Source of the DNA: Geodermatophilus arenarius | GTDB lineage: Bacteria; Actinomycetota; Actinomycetes; Mycobacteriales; Geodermatophilaceae | Length of the DNA: 64,000 bases | Assembly: GCF_042654585.1 (NCBI RefSeq) | Contig: NZ_JBHSGR010000013.1 | Location: forward strand, 1-64,000 | Direction: 5' to 3' | Part shown: positions 7,670 through 15,532 of the stretch, one piece after another | How the letters are laid out: the number at the start of each line of letters is the position of its first letter | Position numbering within the stretch: the stretch's first letter is position 1 | Made by a program: the position numbers and the translations under genes | Notes under the pieces: model-generated | The model's database searches: none | Told to the model about the DNA's origin: nothing | Seen by the model: only the letters and a program-made list of their open reading frames with translations

Positions 7670-8607
7670 TGTCCCCGGCGCTGCTGCTCGGTCTGCTGCT
7701 GGTGACCGGCGGGCTGGCCGTCCTGGCGCTCGGCGTGGTGCCCGCCGGCCCGCGCCGGGTGCCGCTGGCCCGGCTGGACCCCACGGTCGCACCGCCGCCG
7801 ACGCTGCTGACCAGGGTGGCCGCGCAGGCGCAGGACGGCGTCGAGCAGGTGCTGGCGAGGCGGGGTGGCGTCGGGGCGGTCGCCTCCGCGCTCGAGCGGG
7901 CCGGCATCGCGACGGGGCCGGCCGAGGTGGTGCTGCTCACCGGCCTGGCCACGCTCGTCGCCGGTGCGCTCGGGTGGCTGCTCGGCGGTGTGCTCGCCGG
8001 GCTGCTGCTCGCCCTGCTCGTCCCGCTGGGCGCGCGGGTGGTGGTGCGGCTGCGGACCGGTCGGCGGCAGGTCCGGTTCGCCGACCAGCTCGACGACGCG
8101 CTGCAGCTGATGGCCAGCAGCCTGCGCGCCGGGCACAGCCTGCTGCGCGCGGTGGACGCGGTGGCCGACCAGGCGCCGGCCCCGATCGGGGAGGAGTTCG
8201 CCCGGATCGTCAACGAGACCCGGGTGGGCCGGGACCTCGGCGCCGCGCTGGACGAGGTGGCCGCGCGGGTGGACAGCGACGACTTCCGCTGGACCGCCCA
8301 GGCCATCGCCATCCACCGGGAGGTCGGCGGCAACCTGGCCGAGGTGCTCGACACCGTCGGCCACACGATCCGCGAGCGGAACGCGATCCGCCGCCAGGTG
8401 AAGGCGCTGTCGGCCGAGGGCCGGCTGTCGGCCTGGGTCCTCATGGCCCTGCCGGTCGGCATCGTCGCCTTCCTCGCGGTCACCAACCCGGCCTACCTCT
8501 CCGCGTTCACCGGGTCCCTGGCGGGCTGGGTCATGGTCGCCGTGTCGGCGGTCCTGCTGGTCGTCGGCGGGCTGTGGCTCAAGAAGACCGTGGCGATCCG
8601 GTTCTGA
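7669..8607 (+). CDS. tadB: TadB inner-membrane platform protein
   Basis: A 312-residue type II secretion F-domain protein. Helices lie near the N-terminus, around residues 80-125 and at the C-terminus; between them is the cytoplasmic F domain (FADQLDDALQLMASSLRAGH, VGRDLGAALDEVAARV, WTAQAIAIHREVGGNLAEVL). It forms the membrane platform with TadC and couples to TadA. The ATG overlaps the tadA stop, and its own stop overlaps the tadC start (TGATG-type at 8605-8609). Confidence 0.9.
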   Translation: MSPALLLGLLLVTGGLAVLALGVVPAGPRRVPLARLDPTVAPPPTLLTRVAAQAQDGVEQVLARRGGVGAVASALERAGIATGPAEVVLLTGLATLVAGALGWLLGGVLAGLLLALLVPLGARVVVRLRTGRRQVRFADQLDDALQLMASSLRAGHSLLRAVDAVADQAPAPIGEEFARIVNETRVGRDLGAALDEVAARVDSDDFRWTAQAIAIHREVGGNLAEVLDTVGHTIRERNAIRRQVKALSAEGRLSAWVLMALPVGIVAFLAVTNPAYLSAFTGSLAGWVMVAVSAVLLVVGGLWLKKTVAIRF

Positions 8608-9506
8608 TGAGCACCGTCCCCCCTCCCGTCCTCGCCGCGGTGCTCGCCGTGGCCGCCGGCGTCCCCCTGCTCGGCTGGGCGCTGTTCGCCCGCCCGCAGG
8701 ACGCGGCCGCCCGGTCCCGGGCCAACCTCGCCCGCGGGCTCGACGTGCCGGGTGCCGGCCCGCGGGCCGCCGTCCGGGTCCGCCCGGGCCTCCTGACCCG
8801 CTTGGCCTCCGTGCTGACGCCGGCGGGCACCGTCGTCCGGCTGGACCGGATGGCCGGCGCCGCCGGGCGGCCGGCGGCCTGGCCCGTCCCCCGGCTGGTC
8901 GCCGCCAAGCTGGTCCTGGCCGCCATCGCGGCGGCCCTCGGGCTGCTCCTCGTGAGCGGCCGTCCGGGGGGCCTCACCGTGCTCGTGGCCGTCGCCACGA
9001 CGGTCGTCGCCTACTTCGTCCCCGAGCTGCTCCTCCACAGCCGGGGCCAGGAACGCCAGCAGGCCATCGGGCTGGAGCTGGCCGACACCCTCGACCAGAT
9101 GACGATCGCCGTGGAGGCCGGTCTCGGGTTCGAGGCCGCCATGGCGCGGGCCGGGCGGAACGGGCGCGGGCCGCTGGCCGAGGAGCTGGTGCGCACGCTG
9201 CAGGACATCGGCGTGGGCCAGCCCCGCCGCGAGGCCTACCTCGCGCTGGCCGACCGCACCGGGGTGGAGGACCTGCGGCGGTTCATCCGGGCCGTCGTGC
9301 AGGCCGACGTCTACGGCGTCTCGATCGCCGACGTGCTGCGCACCCAGGCGCAGGAGATGCGGCTCAAGCGCCGGCAGCGGGCCGAGGAGAAGGCCATGCA
9401 GATCCCGGTCAAGGTCCTCTTCCCGCTGATGCTGTGCATCCTGCCGGTCCTGTTCGTCGTGCTGCTCGGCCCGGCCGCCATGGACATCGTCGACGCCTTC
9501 AGCTGA
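8607..9506 (+). CDS. tadC: TadC inner-membrane platform protein
   Basis: A 299-residue partner of TadB with the same F-domain fold: ELADTLDQMTIAVEAGLGFE and FIRAVVQADVYGVSIADVL, with membrane helices at residues 5-25, about 95-135 and at the C-terminus (LFPLMLCILPVLFVVLLG). It is the last gene of the Tad operon; a 15-bp terminator hairpin begins four bases after its stop. No secretin, RcpA or RcpB gene is present, as expected in a monoderm. Confidence 0.9.
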   Translation: MSTVPPPVLAAVLAVAAGVPLLGWALFARPQDAAARSRANLARGLDVPGAGPRAAVRVRPGLLTRLASVLTPAGTVVRLDRMAGAAGRPAAWPVPRLVAAKLVLAAIAAALGLLLVSGRPGGLTVLVAVATTVVAYFVPELLLHSRGQERQQAIGLELADTLDQMTIAVEAGLGFEAAMARAGRNGRGPLAEELVRTLQDIGVGQPRREAYLALADRTGVEDLRRFIRAVVQADVYGVSIADVLRTQAQEMRLKRRQRAEEKAMQIPVKVLFPLMLCILPVLFVVLLGPAAMDIVDAFS

Positions 9507-9510
9507 GCGG

Positions 9511-9550
9511 GACGGCGGCCGCGCAGCCGGTGGGGTGCGCGGCCGCCGTC
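9511..9550. terminator. Bidirectional terminator between tadC and DUF8129 gene
   Basis: GACGGCGGCCGCGCA (9511-9525) pairs perfectly with 9536-9550 across a 10-base loop. It lies between convergent genes and can end both the Tad transcript and the minus-strand DUF8129 transcript. Confidence 0.8.
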
Positions 9551-9564
9551 GGGTCGGAGGGAGG

Positions 9565-9927
9565 TCAGGTGCCCTTGCGGTGGGTGCCGCTGGAGCGGGG
9601 CTGGGCGGGGTTGGTCGGGTCGCCGTGGGAGGGCGCGTTGACGGCGGGGCCGGTCGTGGCCTCGGACACCTTCGAGCCCGCGGAGGCGTGCACCGGGTCG
9701 TCGGCCGCCGCGGCCGCCGGGTCGCCGCCGGAGGGCTGGGCGCCCTCGTGGAGCGACTCCAGGCGGTTCTGCATCGCCATGACGACCTGCAGCCGGTTCG
9801 CGTGGGCCTTCTCGTAGTCGAGCAGGGTCGAAAGGCCGGTCGCGTCCAGCGTGCGGATGCGCGAGATCAGTCCCTCCACCGGCAGGTGGTCGTAGTCGGG
9901 CAGCGGCAGCTGGTCGTGCTCGGTCAT
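9565..9927 (-). CDS. DUF8129-type small protein
   Basis: A 120-residue acidic protein. The first half (DQLPLPDYDHLPVEGLISRI, then RTLDATGLSTLLDYEKAHANR) fits the short DUF8129 domain found across Actinobacteria; in several genomes this domain sits next to lipid-droplet or stress proteins, but its function is unknown. The second half is low-complexity, rich in Ala, Pro, Ser and Gly. The ATG at 9925-9927 was chosen because the conserved part begins immediately after it. It is divergent from the Rv2629-like gene. Confidence 0.65.
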   Translation of the reverse strand: MTEHDQLPLPDYDHLPVEGLISRIRTLDATGLSTLLDYEKAHANRLQVVMAMQNRLESLHEGAQPSGGDPAAAAADDPVHASAGSKVSEATTGPAVNAPSHGDPTNPAQPRSSGTHRKGT

Positions 9928-10065
9928 GGGGCAGCGCCTACCCGGACCCTTCCGATCCGACACGGTGTGTGGCGGTCGGGTCGGTGGGTAGGCGGCGAGC
10001 GGAGCGCGCCCCGCAGCGGACGCCGAACCGCCCCCGATCAGCACTGAGGAAGTGGTCCCCACCCC

Positions 10066-11199
10066 ATGGACGTGTCCTTCCTGGCACCGGTCTTCCAGGC
10101 CGCAGGTCCCTACGCCACCGTCACGGCCGACGTCACGCACGTCACCGAGAACGCCGACACCGAGCTCGACCTCCGCGTCCGCGCGATCGCCGAGGAGCTC
10201 GCCGAGCAGGGCGCGCCGGAGGCCGTCGTCGAGGCGGTGCGCGGCCGGCTGTTGGAGGGCAACGACGGCGGTGAGGCGGGCACCATCCGCGGCCGCGCGG
10301 TCGTCGTCGCCGCCGACGGCACCGTGGTCCTCGACTCCCAGCTGGCCGACGCGCCGCGGCAGGAGCTCGCCGAGTGGTCGCCGCAGCCGGACCTGCTGCC
10401 GGTGCTGCGCGCGCTGCCCGGCCGCGTCCCGCACGTCGTCGTCCTCACCGACCGCACCGGCGCGGACCTCACCCTCTTCTCCACCCCGGGCCAGGTCGAG
10501 GAGGAGGAGACGGTGAAGGGCGACACCTTCCAGATCCGCAAGTTCCAGGGCGGCGGCTGGGCGCACCACCGGTACCAGCACAACGCCGAGAACAAGTGGG
10601 TCCACAACGCCGACGACGTCGCCGAGCACATCGCCTCCGTCGTGCGCCGGGTGCACCCCCGCTTCGTCCTGCTGGCCGGCGACATGCGCGCCCGCCAGAT
10701 CCTCACCGACCGCGCCAGTGACCTGTGGGCGGACCTGATCGTCTCCATCGACGAGGGCGGCCGGGCCGCCGGCGCCGACCGGGAGCCGGTCGAGCAGAAG
10801 GCCGCCGAACTCGTCGCAGAGCACGAGGCGCGGGACGAGGCCGACGCCGTCGAGAAGATCAGCTCCGCCGGCGCCCACGGCCTGGCCGTCACCGGGACGG
10901 CGAACGTCGTCGAGGCGCTGCGCAAGGCCCAGGTGGAGACGCTCGTCCTCGCCGACCCCGCCGACGACGAGAAGCTGCTCGTGGGCGCCTCGCCGCTGGA
11001 GCTCGGCGTCGACCAGGCCGACATGGACGCCCTCGGCGTGCAGGAGGTGCACTCGGTCCCCGCCGAGCGCGCGCTGCTGGCCGCCGCCGTGGCGAGCACC
11101 GCGGGCGTCGTGGTCGTGCCGCGGGCCGCCATGCCGGGCGACATCCCGGTCGCGGCGATCCTCCGCTACACCGACGACTCCACCCCGACCCCCCAGTGA
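10066..11199 (+). CDS. Rv2629-like protein, archaeo-eukaryotic release factor fold (baeRF family)
   Basis: A 377-residue protein resembling Mycobacterium tuberculosis Rv2629, a dormancy-linked member of the bacterial family related to archaeal/eukaryotic release factor 1 and Vms1. Supporting segments are the N-terminal SFLAPVFQAAGPYATVTADV, the middle GDTFQIRKFQGGGWAHHRYQ with HNAENKWVHNADDVAEHIA, and the C-terminal EALRKAQVETLVLADP. The mid-domain loop FQGGGWAHHRYQ sits where release factors carry a GGQ-type catalytic loop. A role in rescue or hibernation of ribosomes is inference. It begins a run of small stress-type genes. Confidence 0.75.
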   Translation: MDVSFLAPVFQAAGPYATVTADVTHVTENADTELDLRVRAIAEELAEQGAPEAVVEAVRGRLLEGNDGGEAGTIRGRAVVVAADGTVVLDSQLADAPRQELAEWSPQPDLLPVLRALPGRVPHVVVLTDRTGADLTLFSTPGQVEEEETVKGDTFQIRKFQGGGWAHHRYQHNAENKWVHNADDVAEHIASVVRRVHPRFVLLAGDMRARQILTDRASDLWADLIVSIDEGGRAAGADREPVEQKAAELVAEHEARDEADAVEKISSAGAHGLAVTGTANVVEALRKAQVETLVLADPADDEKLLVGASPLELGVDQADMDALGVQEVHSVPAERALLAAAVASTAGVVVVPRAAMPGDIPVAAILRYTDDSTPTPQ

Positions 11200-11213
11200 C
11201 GGAGGCGACCCCG

Positions 11214-11471
11214 ATGACCGATCCGCACCAGTCCGCGACCTCCCCCGGCACCGACCAGGCCGACCTCGAGCGCCGCGCCGCGATCGCCGAGGCGCTCGGC
11301 AAGGAGGTGTGGCCGGCCGACCGGGACGCACTCGTGGCGAAGGCGCAGGAGTCCAACGCCACGGACCGCGTGCTCGGCGACCTGCGCCGGCTGCCCGAGG
11401 GCCAGACGTTCGAGAACGTCCAGGACGTCGCCCGCGCGCTGGGCATCGGCACCGAGCAGCAGCGCTTCTGA
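11214..11471 (+). CDS. DUF2795 domain protein
   Basis: An 85-residue cytoplasmic protein. The C-terminal half (NATDRVLGDLRRLPEGQTFE, then NVQDVARALG) matches the short helical DUF2795 domain, common in Actinobacteria and of unknown function. It starts 14 bases after the Rv2629-like gene with a GGAGGCGACC ribosome-binding site, so the two are probably co-transcribed. Confidence 0.72.
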   Translation: MTDPHQSATSPGTDQADLERRAAIAEALGKEVWPADRDALVAKAQESNATDRVLGDLRRLPEGQTFENVQDVARALGIGTEQQRF

Positions 11472-11481
11472 GGCGGTCCCC

Positions 11482-11712
11482 GTGACCACGAACAAGGAGC
11501 CGAGCCCCGAGGCCCTGGCCAACGTCACCGAGCACAACATCGAGACCCGCGCCGACCTGCTGCCCGAGGAGGCCGGCATGAAGGGCAGCGGCATGGAGGA
11601 GGTGGCCGCCGAGATCATCCTCGCCGAGTCCGAGGAGCGCACCGTGCACACCGACCCGGACGACGCCCAGGGCGCCCACCGCCAGTCGGCGGAGACGGCG
11701 GACCTGCCCTGA
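11482..11712 (+). CDS. Small acidic hypothetical protein
   Basis: A 76-residue, strongly acidic, soluble protein with no domain I recognise (segments ALANVTEHNIETRADLLPEE and EVAAEIILAESEERTVHTDP). The GTG start lies 10 bases after the DUF2795 gene, and the stop overlaps the thioesterase CTG start (CTGA). Its length, charge and operon position suggest a real gene rather than a shadow frame. Confidence 0.55.
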   Translation: MTTNKEPSPEALANVTEHNIETRADLLPEEAGMKGSGMEEVAAEIILAESEERTVHTDPDDAQGAHRQSAETADLP

Positions 11713-12122
11713 GCGAGCGGCACGAGCACCCGGTCCAGCTGCGCTGGTCGGACACCGACGTCTTCGGGCACGTCAACCACGCCCGCGTCCTCGGCCTGCT
11801 CGAGGACGCCCGGCTGGCCATGGTCGACCCCACGCCGGGCGGGGGGATCATCCTCGCCCGGCTGGAGGTCGACTACCTGCGGCAGGTGCACTACCGGATC
11901 GGGGAGCACCTGACGGTGTCGACGTCGATCACGCGGCTGGGCCGCAGCTCCATCGGCATGTGCCAGGAGCTCACCCAGGACGGGCAGGTGGCCCTGCGCG
12001 CGGAGATGGTGCTGGTCAACTTCGACTACGCCGCCGACGCCTCGGCGCCCCTGACCGAGGCGCAGCGGGCCCACTGGTCGCGCTGGCTGGTCGACCGGCC
12101 GGGGGACGCCGCGGACCGCTGA
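11709..12122 (+). CDS. Acyl-CoA thioesterase (hot-dog fold), apparent CTG start
   Basis: A 137-residue 4HBT-type thioesterase that hydrolyses acyl-CoA esters. The hallmark VQLRWSDTDVFGHVNHARVL, with the catalytic Asp, and the later LEVDYLRQVHYRIGEHLTV are clear. The conserved region reaches back to SERHEHPVQL, so the ATG at 11820 would remove the active site. No ATG, GTG or TTG is available in frame upstream. The only plausible start is the CTG at 11709, which overlaps the preceding stop codon as CTGA, the same geometry as the ATGA/GTGA junctions in this window. Confidence 0.75.
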   Translation: MSERHEHPVQLRWSDTDVFGHVNHARVLGLLEDARLAMVDPTPGGGIILARLEVDYLRQVHYRIGEHLTVSTSITRLGRSSIGMCQELTQDGQVALRAEMVLVNFDYAADASAPLTEAQRAHWSRWLVDRPGDAADR

Positions 12123-12141
12123 CGCCGGGTGGCTCCCGGCG

Positions 12142-12147
12142 TAGCGT
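12142..12147 (+). promoter_or_regulatory. -10 element TAGCGT of the cupin gene
   Basis: TAGCGT fits TANNNT and is followed by six bases and the ATG at 12154, so transcription would start at or next to the first codon (leaderless message). The same geometry recurs before other genes here. Confidence 0.5.
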
Positions 12148-12153
12148 CCCGCC

Positions 12154-12615
12154 ATGGCCGAGGCTGCCGCGCCGCCCTTCGCCCGGGACCACGACGGCGG
12201 GGAGCGGCTGGTCTTCTGGGGGACGACGATCGTCGTCCGCGCGTCCGCGGACACCACCGCCGGGGCCTTCACCCTGTTCGAGGAGCAGACCCCGCTGCTG
12301 GACACCTCCCGGCACGTGCACCGGGACACCGACGAGCTCTACTACGTGATCGAGGGCGAGCACGTCTTCGTGTGCGGCGAGCGGGAGTTCAGCGTCGGCC
12401 CGGGCGGGACGGCGTTCCTCCCGCACGGCGTCCCGCACTCCCACCGGCGGGTGGTGCCGGGCGAGGGCCGGCTGCTCTGCGCGACCTCCCCGGCCGGCTT
12501 CGAGGGCTTCTTCCGCACCCTCGCCGAGGCCAGCGCGACCGGCGGCTCGTTCGACGAGGCCTACCGGCGGGCCTCCCGGGAGCACGGCGTCACCTGGCTC
12601 GGCCCCGACGACTGA
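12154..12615 (+). CDS. Cupin domain protein
   Basis: A 153-residue single-domain cupin. Metal-binding motif 1 is HVHRDTDELYYVIEGEHVFV (His, His, Glu) and motif 2 includes GGTAFLPHGVPHSHRRV. The substrate is unknown; such proteins are often mannose-6-phosphate-isomerase-like or dioxygenase-like. It probably starts a leaderless transcript (-10 at 12142). It lies in the same direction as the thioesterase, 31 bases downstream. Confidence 0.8.
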   Translation: MAEAAAPPFARDHDGGERLVFWGTTIVVRASADTTAGAFTLFEEQTPLLDTSRHVHRDTDELYYVIEGEHVFVCGEREFSVGPGGTAFLPHGVPHSHRRVVPGEGRLLCATSPAGFEGFFRTLAEASATGGSFDEAYRRASREHGVTWLGPDD

Positions 12616-12644
12616 CCGCCCCACCTGCGGGTACCTGCGCCGGC

Positions 12645-13070
12645 ATGCCCAAGACGACGAAGAGCGGAGACGCGAAGGCCGACGAGATCCCCAGCACGCT
12701 GCAGCGCTCGGACGAGAAGGCGCAGCGCACCTTCGCCAAGGCGCACGACTCCGCCGTCGAGAGCTACGACGGCGACGAGCAGCGGGCCAACCGGGTGGCG
12801 TGGGCGGCGGTCAAGCACACCCACGAGAAGGTCGGCGACCACTGGGAGCCCAAGGACCACAACGGGCCGAGCGACGCCCAGGCCGAGGGCGGCGCCGACA
12901 CCGACCGGGAGACCGAGGGCGGCGTCGACGCCAACGCCACCAAGGAGCACCTCATGGACCTCGCCAAGCGGCTCGACGTCCACGGCCGCTCGTCGATGAC
13001 CAAGGACGAGCTGGTCGACGCCGTCCGGAAGGCCAGCGACAGGAAGACCGCCGAGGCCCGTAAGAAGTAG
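12645..13070 (+). CDS. ChaB family protein with C-terminal Rho-N-like domain
   Basis: A 141-residue protein. The first 75 residues are a ChaB domain (IPSTLQRSDEKAQRTFAKAH, then EQRANRVAWAAVKHTHEKVG). An acidic linker follows, then a Rho-N/SAP-like helix-extended-helix (KEHLMDLAKRLDVHGRSSMT, KDELVDAVRKA) that may bind nucleic acid. ChaB is historically tied to cation transport, but the domain alone is more likely regulatory. In Actinobacteria this combination is common among small stress-linked genes, which agrees with its neighbours. Confidence 0.82.
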   Translation: MPKTTKSGDAKADEIPSTLQRSDEKAQRTFAKAHDSAVESYDGDEQRANRVAWAAVKHTHEKVGDHWEPKDHNGPSDAQAEGGADTDRETEGGVDANATKEHLMDLAKRLDVHGRSSMTKDELVDAVRKASDRKTAEARKK

Positions 13071-13094
13071 GCGCCGGCGGGGTACGGGGGCGGC

Positions 13095-14093
13095 ATGACG
13101 CAGGCGAACCGCCCCCGGCCGCTGTCCGAGCAGGTCGTCGTCGTCCTCGGTGCCTCCAGCGGCATCGGGCGGGCGACGGCGATCGAGTTCGCCCGGCGCG
13201 GCGTTCCCCGCATCGTCGTCGCCTCCCGCGGTGAGGAGGCGCTGGCCACGCTCGTGGACCAGCTCACCGGCCACGGCGCGGAGGCGGTGTCCGTGCCCAC
13301 CGACATCTCCGACGACGCCGCGGTCGACGCCCTCGCCGCGGCCGTGGAGGCGCGCTTCGGGCGGGCCGACACCTGGGTCACCGTCCCGGGGGTCAGCGTC
13401 TACGGCAGCGTCCGGGACACGACGATGGCCGAGTTCCGCCGGGTCACCGAGGTGAACTACCTCGGGCACGTGGCGGCCGCGAAGGCCGCCGTCCCGGTGC
13501 TCGAGCGCGGTGGCGCGGGCGTGCTGGTCGGCATCGGCTCGGTGGAGAGCCACCGCGCGCTGCCGCTGCACGCGGCGTACTCGGCGAGCAAGGCGGCGCT
13601 GCGGCTGTTCTACGACTCGCTGCGCATGGAGCTCGCCGAGGCCGCTTCCCCCGTGTCGGTCAGCACCGTGCTGCCGGCCGGCATCGCGACGCCGTTCTTC
13701 GAGCACTCGCGCAGCAAGACCGGCGCGATGCCCAAGCCCCCGCCGCCGGTGTACGCCCCCGAGCTGGTGGCCGAGGCCGTGGTGCGCACCGCCGTGCACC
13801 CGCGCCGCGAGGTGCCGGTCGGCGACGCCGCGTTCGGCTTCCTCACCGGGCAGAAGGTCAGCCCCGCGCTCACCGACGCCGTCCTGTCGGTGGTGGGTCC
13901 GCGCGCCCAGGCGACCGACCGGCCCGACGACGGCACCGACATCCTCGACACCCCCACCCCGGGACCCGGCCGGGTGCGCGGCGCGTACGCCGACCAGGCG
14001 CTGACCACCAGCCCGCTGAGCCGCGCGGCCTGGGCGGTGCCGCGCCCGGGCGAGCTGCTGCTGCGGGCGCGCCGGAGGCTGCCCCGCCGCTGA
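13095..14093 (+). CDS. Short-chain dehydrogenase/reductase
   Basis: A 332-residue SDR oxidoreductase. It has the cofactor motif GASSGIG at residues 19-25, an NAD(P)-binding strand VVASRGEE, and the catalytic Tyr/Lys pair in HAAYSASKAALRLFYDSLRME. The expected NAG motif is altered to VPG (VTVPGVSVYG). The C-terminal 80 residues extend beyond the SDR core, as in the membrane-associated SDR subgroup with a basic tail. The last two codons (Arg-Arg) and the stop fall in a 15-bp tandem repeat that runs into the next gene. Confidence 0.83.
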   Translation: MTQANRPRPLSEQVVVVLGASSGIGRATAIEFARRGVPRIVVASRGEEALATLVDQLTGHGAEAVSVPTDISDDAAVDALAAAVEARFGRADTWVTVPGVSVYGSVRDTTMAEFRRVTEVNYLGHVAAAKAAVPVLERGGAGVLVGIGSVESHRALPLHAAYSASKAALRLFYDSLRMELAEAASPVSVSTVLPAGIATPFFEHSRSKTGAMPKPPPPVYAPELVAEAVVRTAVHPRREVPVGDAAFGFLTGQKVSPALTDAVLSVVGPRAQATDRPDDGTDILDTPTPGPGRVRGAYADQALTTSPLSRAAWAVPRPGELLLRARRRLPRR

Positions 14094-14158
14094 CCGACCC
14101 GCCGCTGACCCACCCGCCGCTGACCCACCCGCCGCTGACCCACCCGCCGCTGACTCAG
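14084..14158. repeat. Five tandem copies of a 15-bp unit between convergent genes
   Basis: Units of the form CCGCCGCTGACCCAC start at 14084, 14099, 14114, 14129 and 14144; the first and last differ by one or two bases. The array begins inside the last codons of the SDR gene and ends at the stop of the M24 peptidase gene. As 15 is a multiple of three, it places a TGA in the SDR frame five times in a row. Confidence 0.92.
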
Positions 14159-15483
14159 CCCGCCGGGACGGTCCACAGCGCGCGCTGCGGGGTGCCCAGC
14201 TCGGACGCCCCCGCGGACGTGAGGACGACCTCCTCCTCGAGCGCCAGCCGCAGGCACTGGCCGCCCCACTCGGGGACCGTCACCCGGACGGCGAGCTCCA
14301 GGGCGAAGACGGTGTCCGGGTGCAGCACGCGGTCGCCCTCGCCGGGCACGCCGCGCTGGTCGTCCCAGCGGCCGATCACCGGCCCGGCGCCGTGCCCGTG
14401 CACGCCCACCGGGTGGGAGTAGACGTCGGCCTCCAGGCCCTCGGCGGCCATCGCGGCCCGGGCGGCGGCGAGCGCCTCGTTGCCGGTCCGCCCCGGGACC
14501 AGCGCCGCGGCGGTGAGCTCCTGCGCGCGGCGCCCCGCAGCCCACGCCCGCCGCAGCCCCGCCGGCGGGCCGTCCTCCCCGGGGCGCGGCAGGTAGGCGC
14601 TGCGCTGCAGGTCGGTGACCAGGCCCAGACTGCTCAGCCCGGCGTCGCAGGTCACCAGGTCGCCGGGCTCCAGGACGGCGTCCTGCGGCACGGCCGGCAG
14701 CTCGACCCCGCCGTCGGGGAGCAGCGGCACGCCGGCCCGCTGCACGGTGACCCCGGGGTGGAACCACGGCGGCACGCCCCGGCCGGCCATGCGCTCGTGC
14801 ACCTCCCACGCCAGGTCCGCCGCCGTGGTGACGCCGGGGACGAGCACGGCGGGGGAGAGGACCTCGGCCAGCACCCGGTCGGTGTACCGGGCCAGCGCGT
14901 CGAGGGCGGCGACCTCCTCCGGCAGCCGCGTCTCCAGCCAGCCGACGACGAGGTCCTCCGCGGACACCAGCCGGCCGGCGAGGTCGCCGAGCGCCGCGGT
15001 GAGCCGCCGGTGCTCGGCCACCGACAGCCCGTCGGCCAGCGGGCACCCGGCGGAGACGTCGACGCCGATCCGCCGCGGCGCGGCCTGGGCGACGATCCGC
15101 CGCACCGCGGCCCACTGCGCGTCCTCGCCGTCGCCCCCGTCGTCGGCGCCCTCGGCGCCGTCGTCGCCGGGGACCCAGCCGGGCAGGAACTGGCCGACCG
15201 GGTAGCGGGAGACCGCGACCGGCGTGACGCCGTCGTCGCTGCGGTGCAGGACCAGGACGACCAGCCGCCGGGCCGACAGCCAGCTGGCCGGCAGCAGGGT
15301 GGGCAGCACCGGGTCCTCGCCGCCCTCGCGGCCGACGACCAGCCACAGGTCGATGCCGGCGCGGTCCATCAGGCCGGGCAGCAGGTCGAGCAGCCGCTGG
15401 GTCAGCCACCGGTCGCGGACGTCGGCCTGCTCGCGCCGCGGCAACGGCACCGTCCGCGTCGGGTCCGGGACGACCAGCGTCAT
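14155..15483 (-). CDS. M24 family metallopeptidase (Xaa-Pro-type)
   Basis: A 442-residue cytoplasmic metallopeptidase of the creatinase/aminopeptidase-P (pita-bread) type. An N-terminal creatinase-like domain (residues 1-190, including GIDLWLVVGREGGEDPVLP) precedes the catalytic domain with likely metal ligands in GDLVTCDAGLSSLGLVTD, HPVGVHGHGAG, FALELAVRV and ALEEEVVLT. The natural substrate is unknown. The start at 15483 gives MTLVVPDPTRTVPL; an upstream in-frame codon at 15516 adds little. It follows the GGDEF gene on the same strand by 49 bases. Confidence 0.8.
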   Translation of the reverse strand: MTLVVPDPTRTVPLPRREQADVRDRWLTQRLLDLLPGLMDRAGIDLWLVVGREGGEDPVLPTLLPASWLSARRLVVLVLHRSDDGVTPVAVSRYPVGQFLPGWVPGDDGAEGADDGGDGEDAQWAAVRRIVAQAAPRRIGVDVSAGCPLADGLSVAEHRRLTAALGDLAGRLVSAEDLVVGWLETRLPEEVAALDALARYTDRVLAEVLSPAVLVPGVTTAADLAWEVHERMAGRGVPPWFHPGVTVQRAGVPLLPDGGVELPAVPQDAVLEPGDLVTCDAGLSSLGLVTDLQRSAYLPRPGEDGPPAGLRRAWAAGRRAQELTAAALVPGRTGNEALAAARAAMAAEGLEADVYSHPVGVHGHGAGPVIGRWDDQRGVPGEGDRVLHPDTVFALELAVRVTVPEWGGQCLRLALEEEVVLTSAGASELGTPQRALWTVPAG

Positions 15484-15532
15484 GGGGACAGGGAAGCAGA
15501 GAACCGCCGCCCGCACCCGGTGGAACGGGAGG

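Noticed and set aside
4934..7792. A 952-codon open frame antisense to cpaE and tadA
   Set aside because: It is the GC-rich mirror of two clear genes, with Arg/Gly/His/Val-biased, low-complexity translation and no motifs.
12629..13085. GGGTAC motifs before the ChaB and SDR genes as sigma-B-type -10 elements
   Set aside because: The spacing to the start is short and no GTTT-type -35 element is found at the expected distance.
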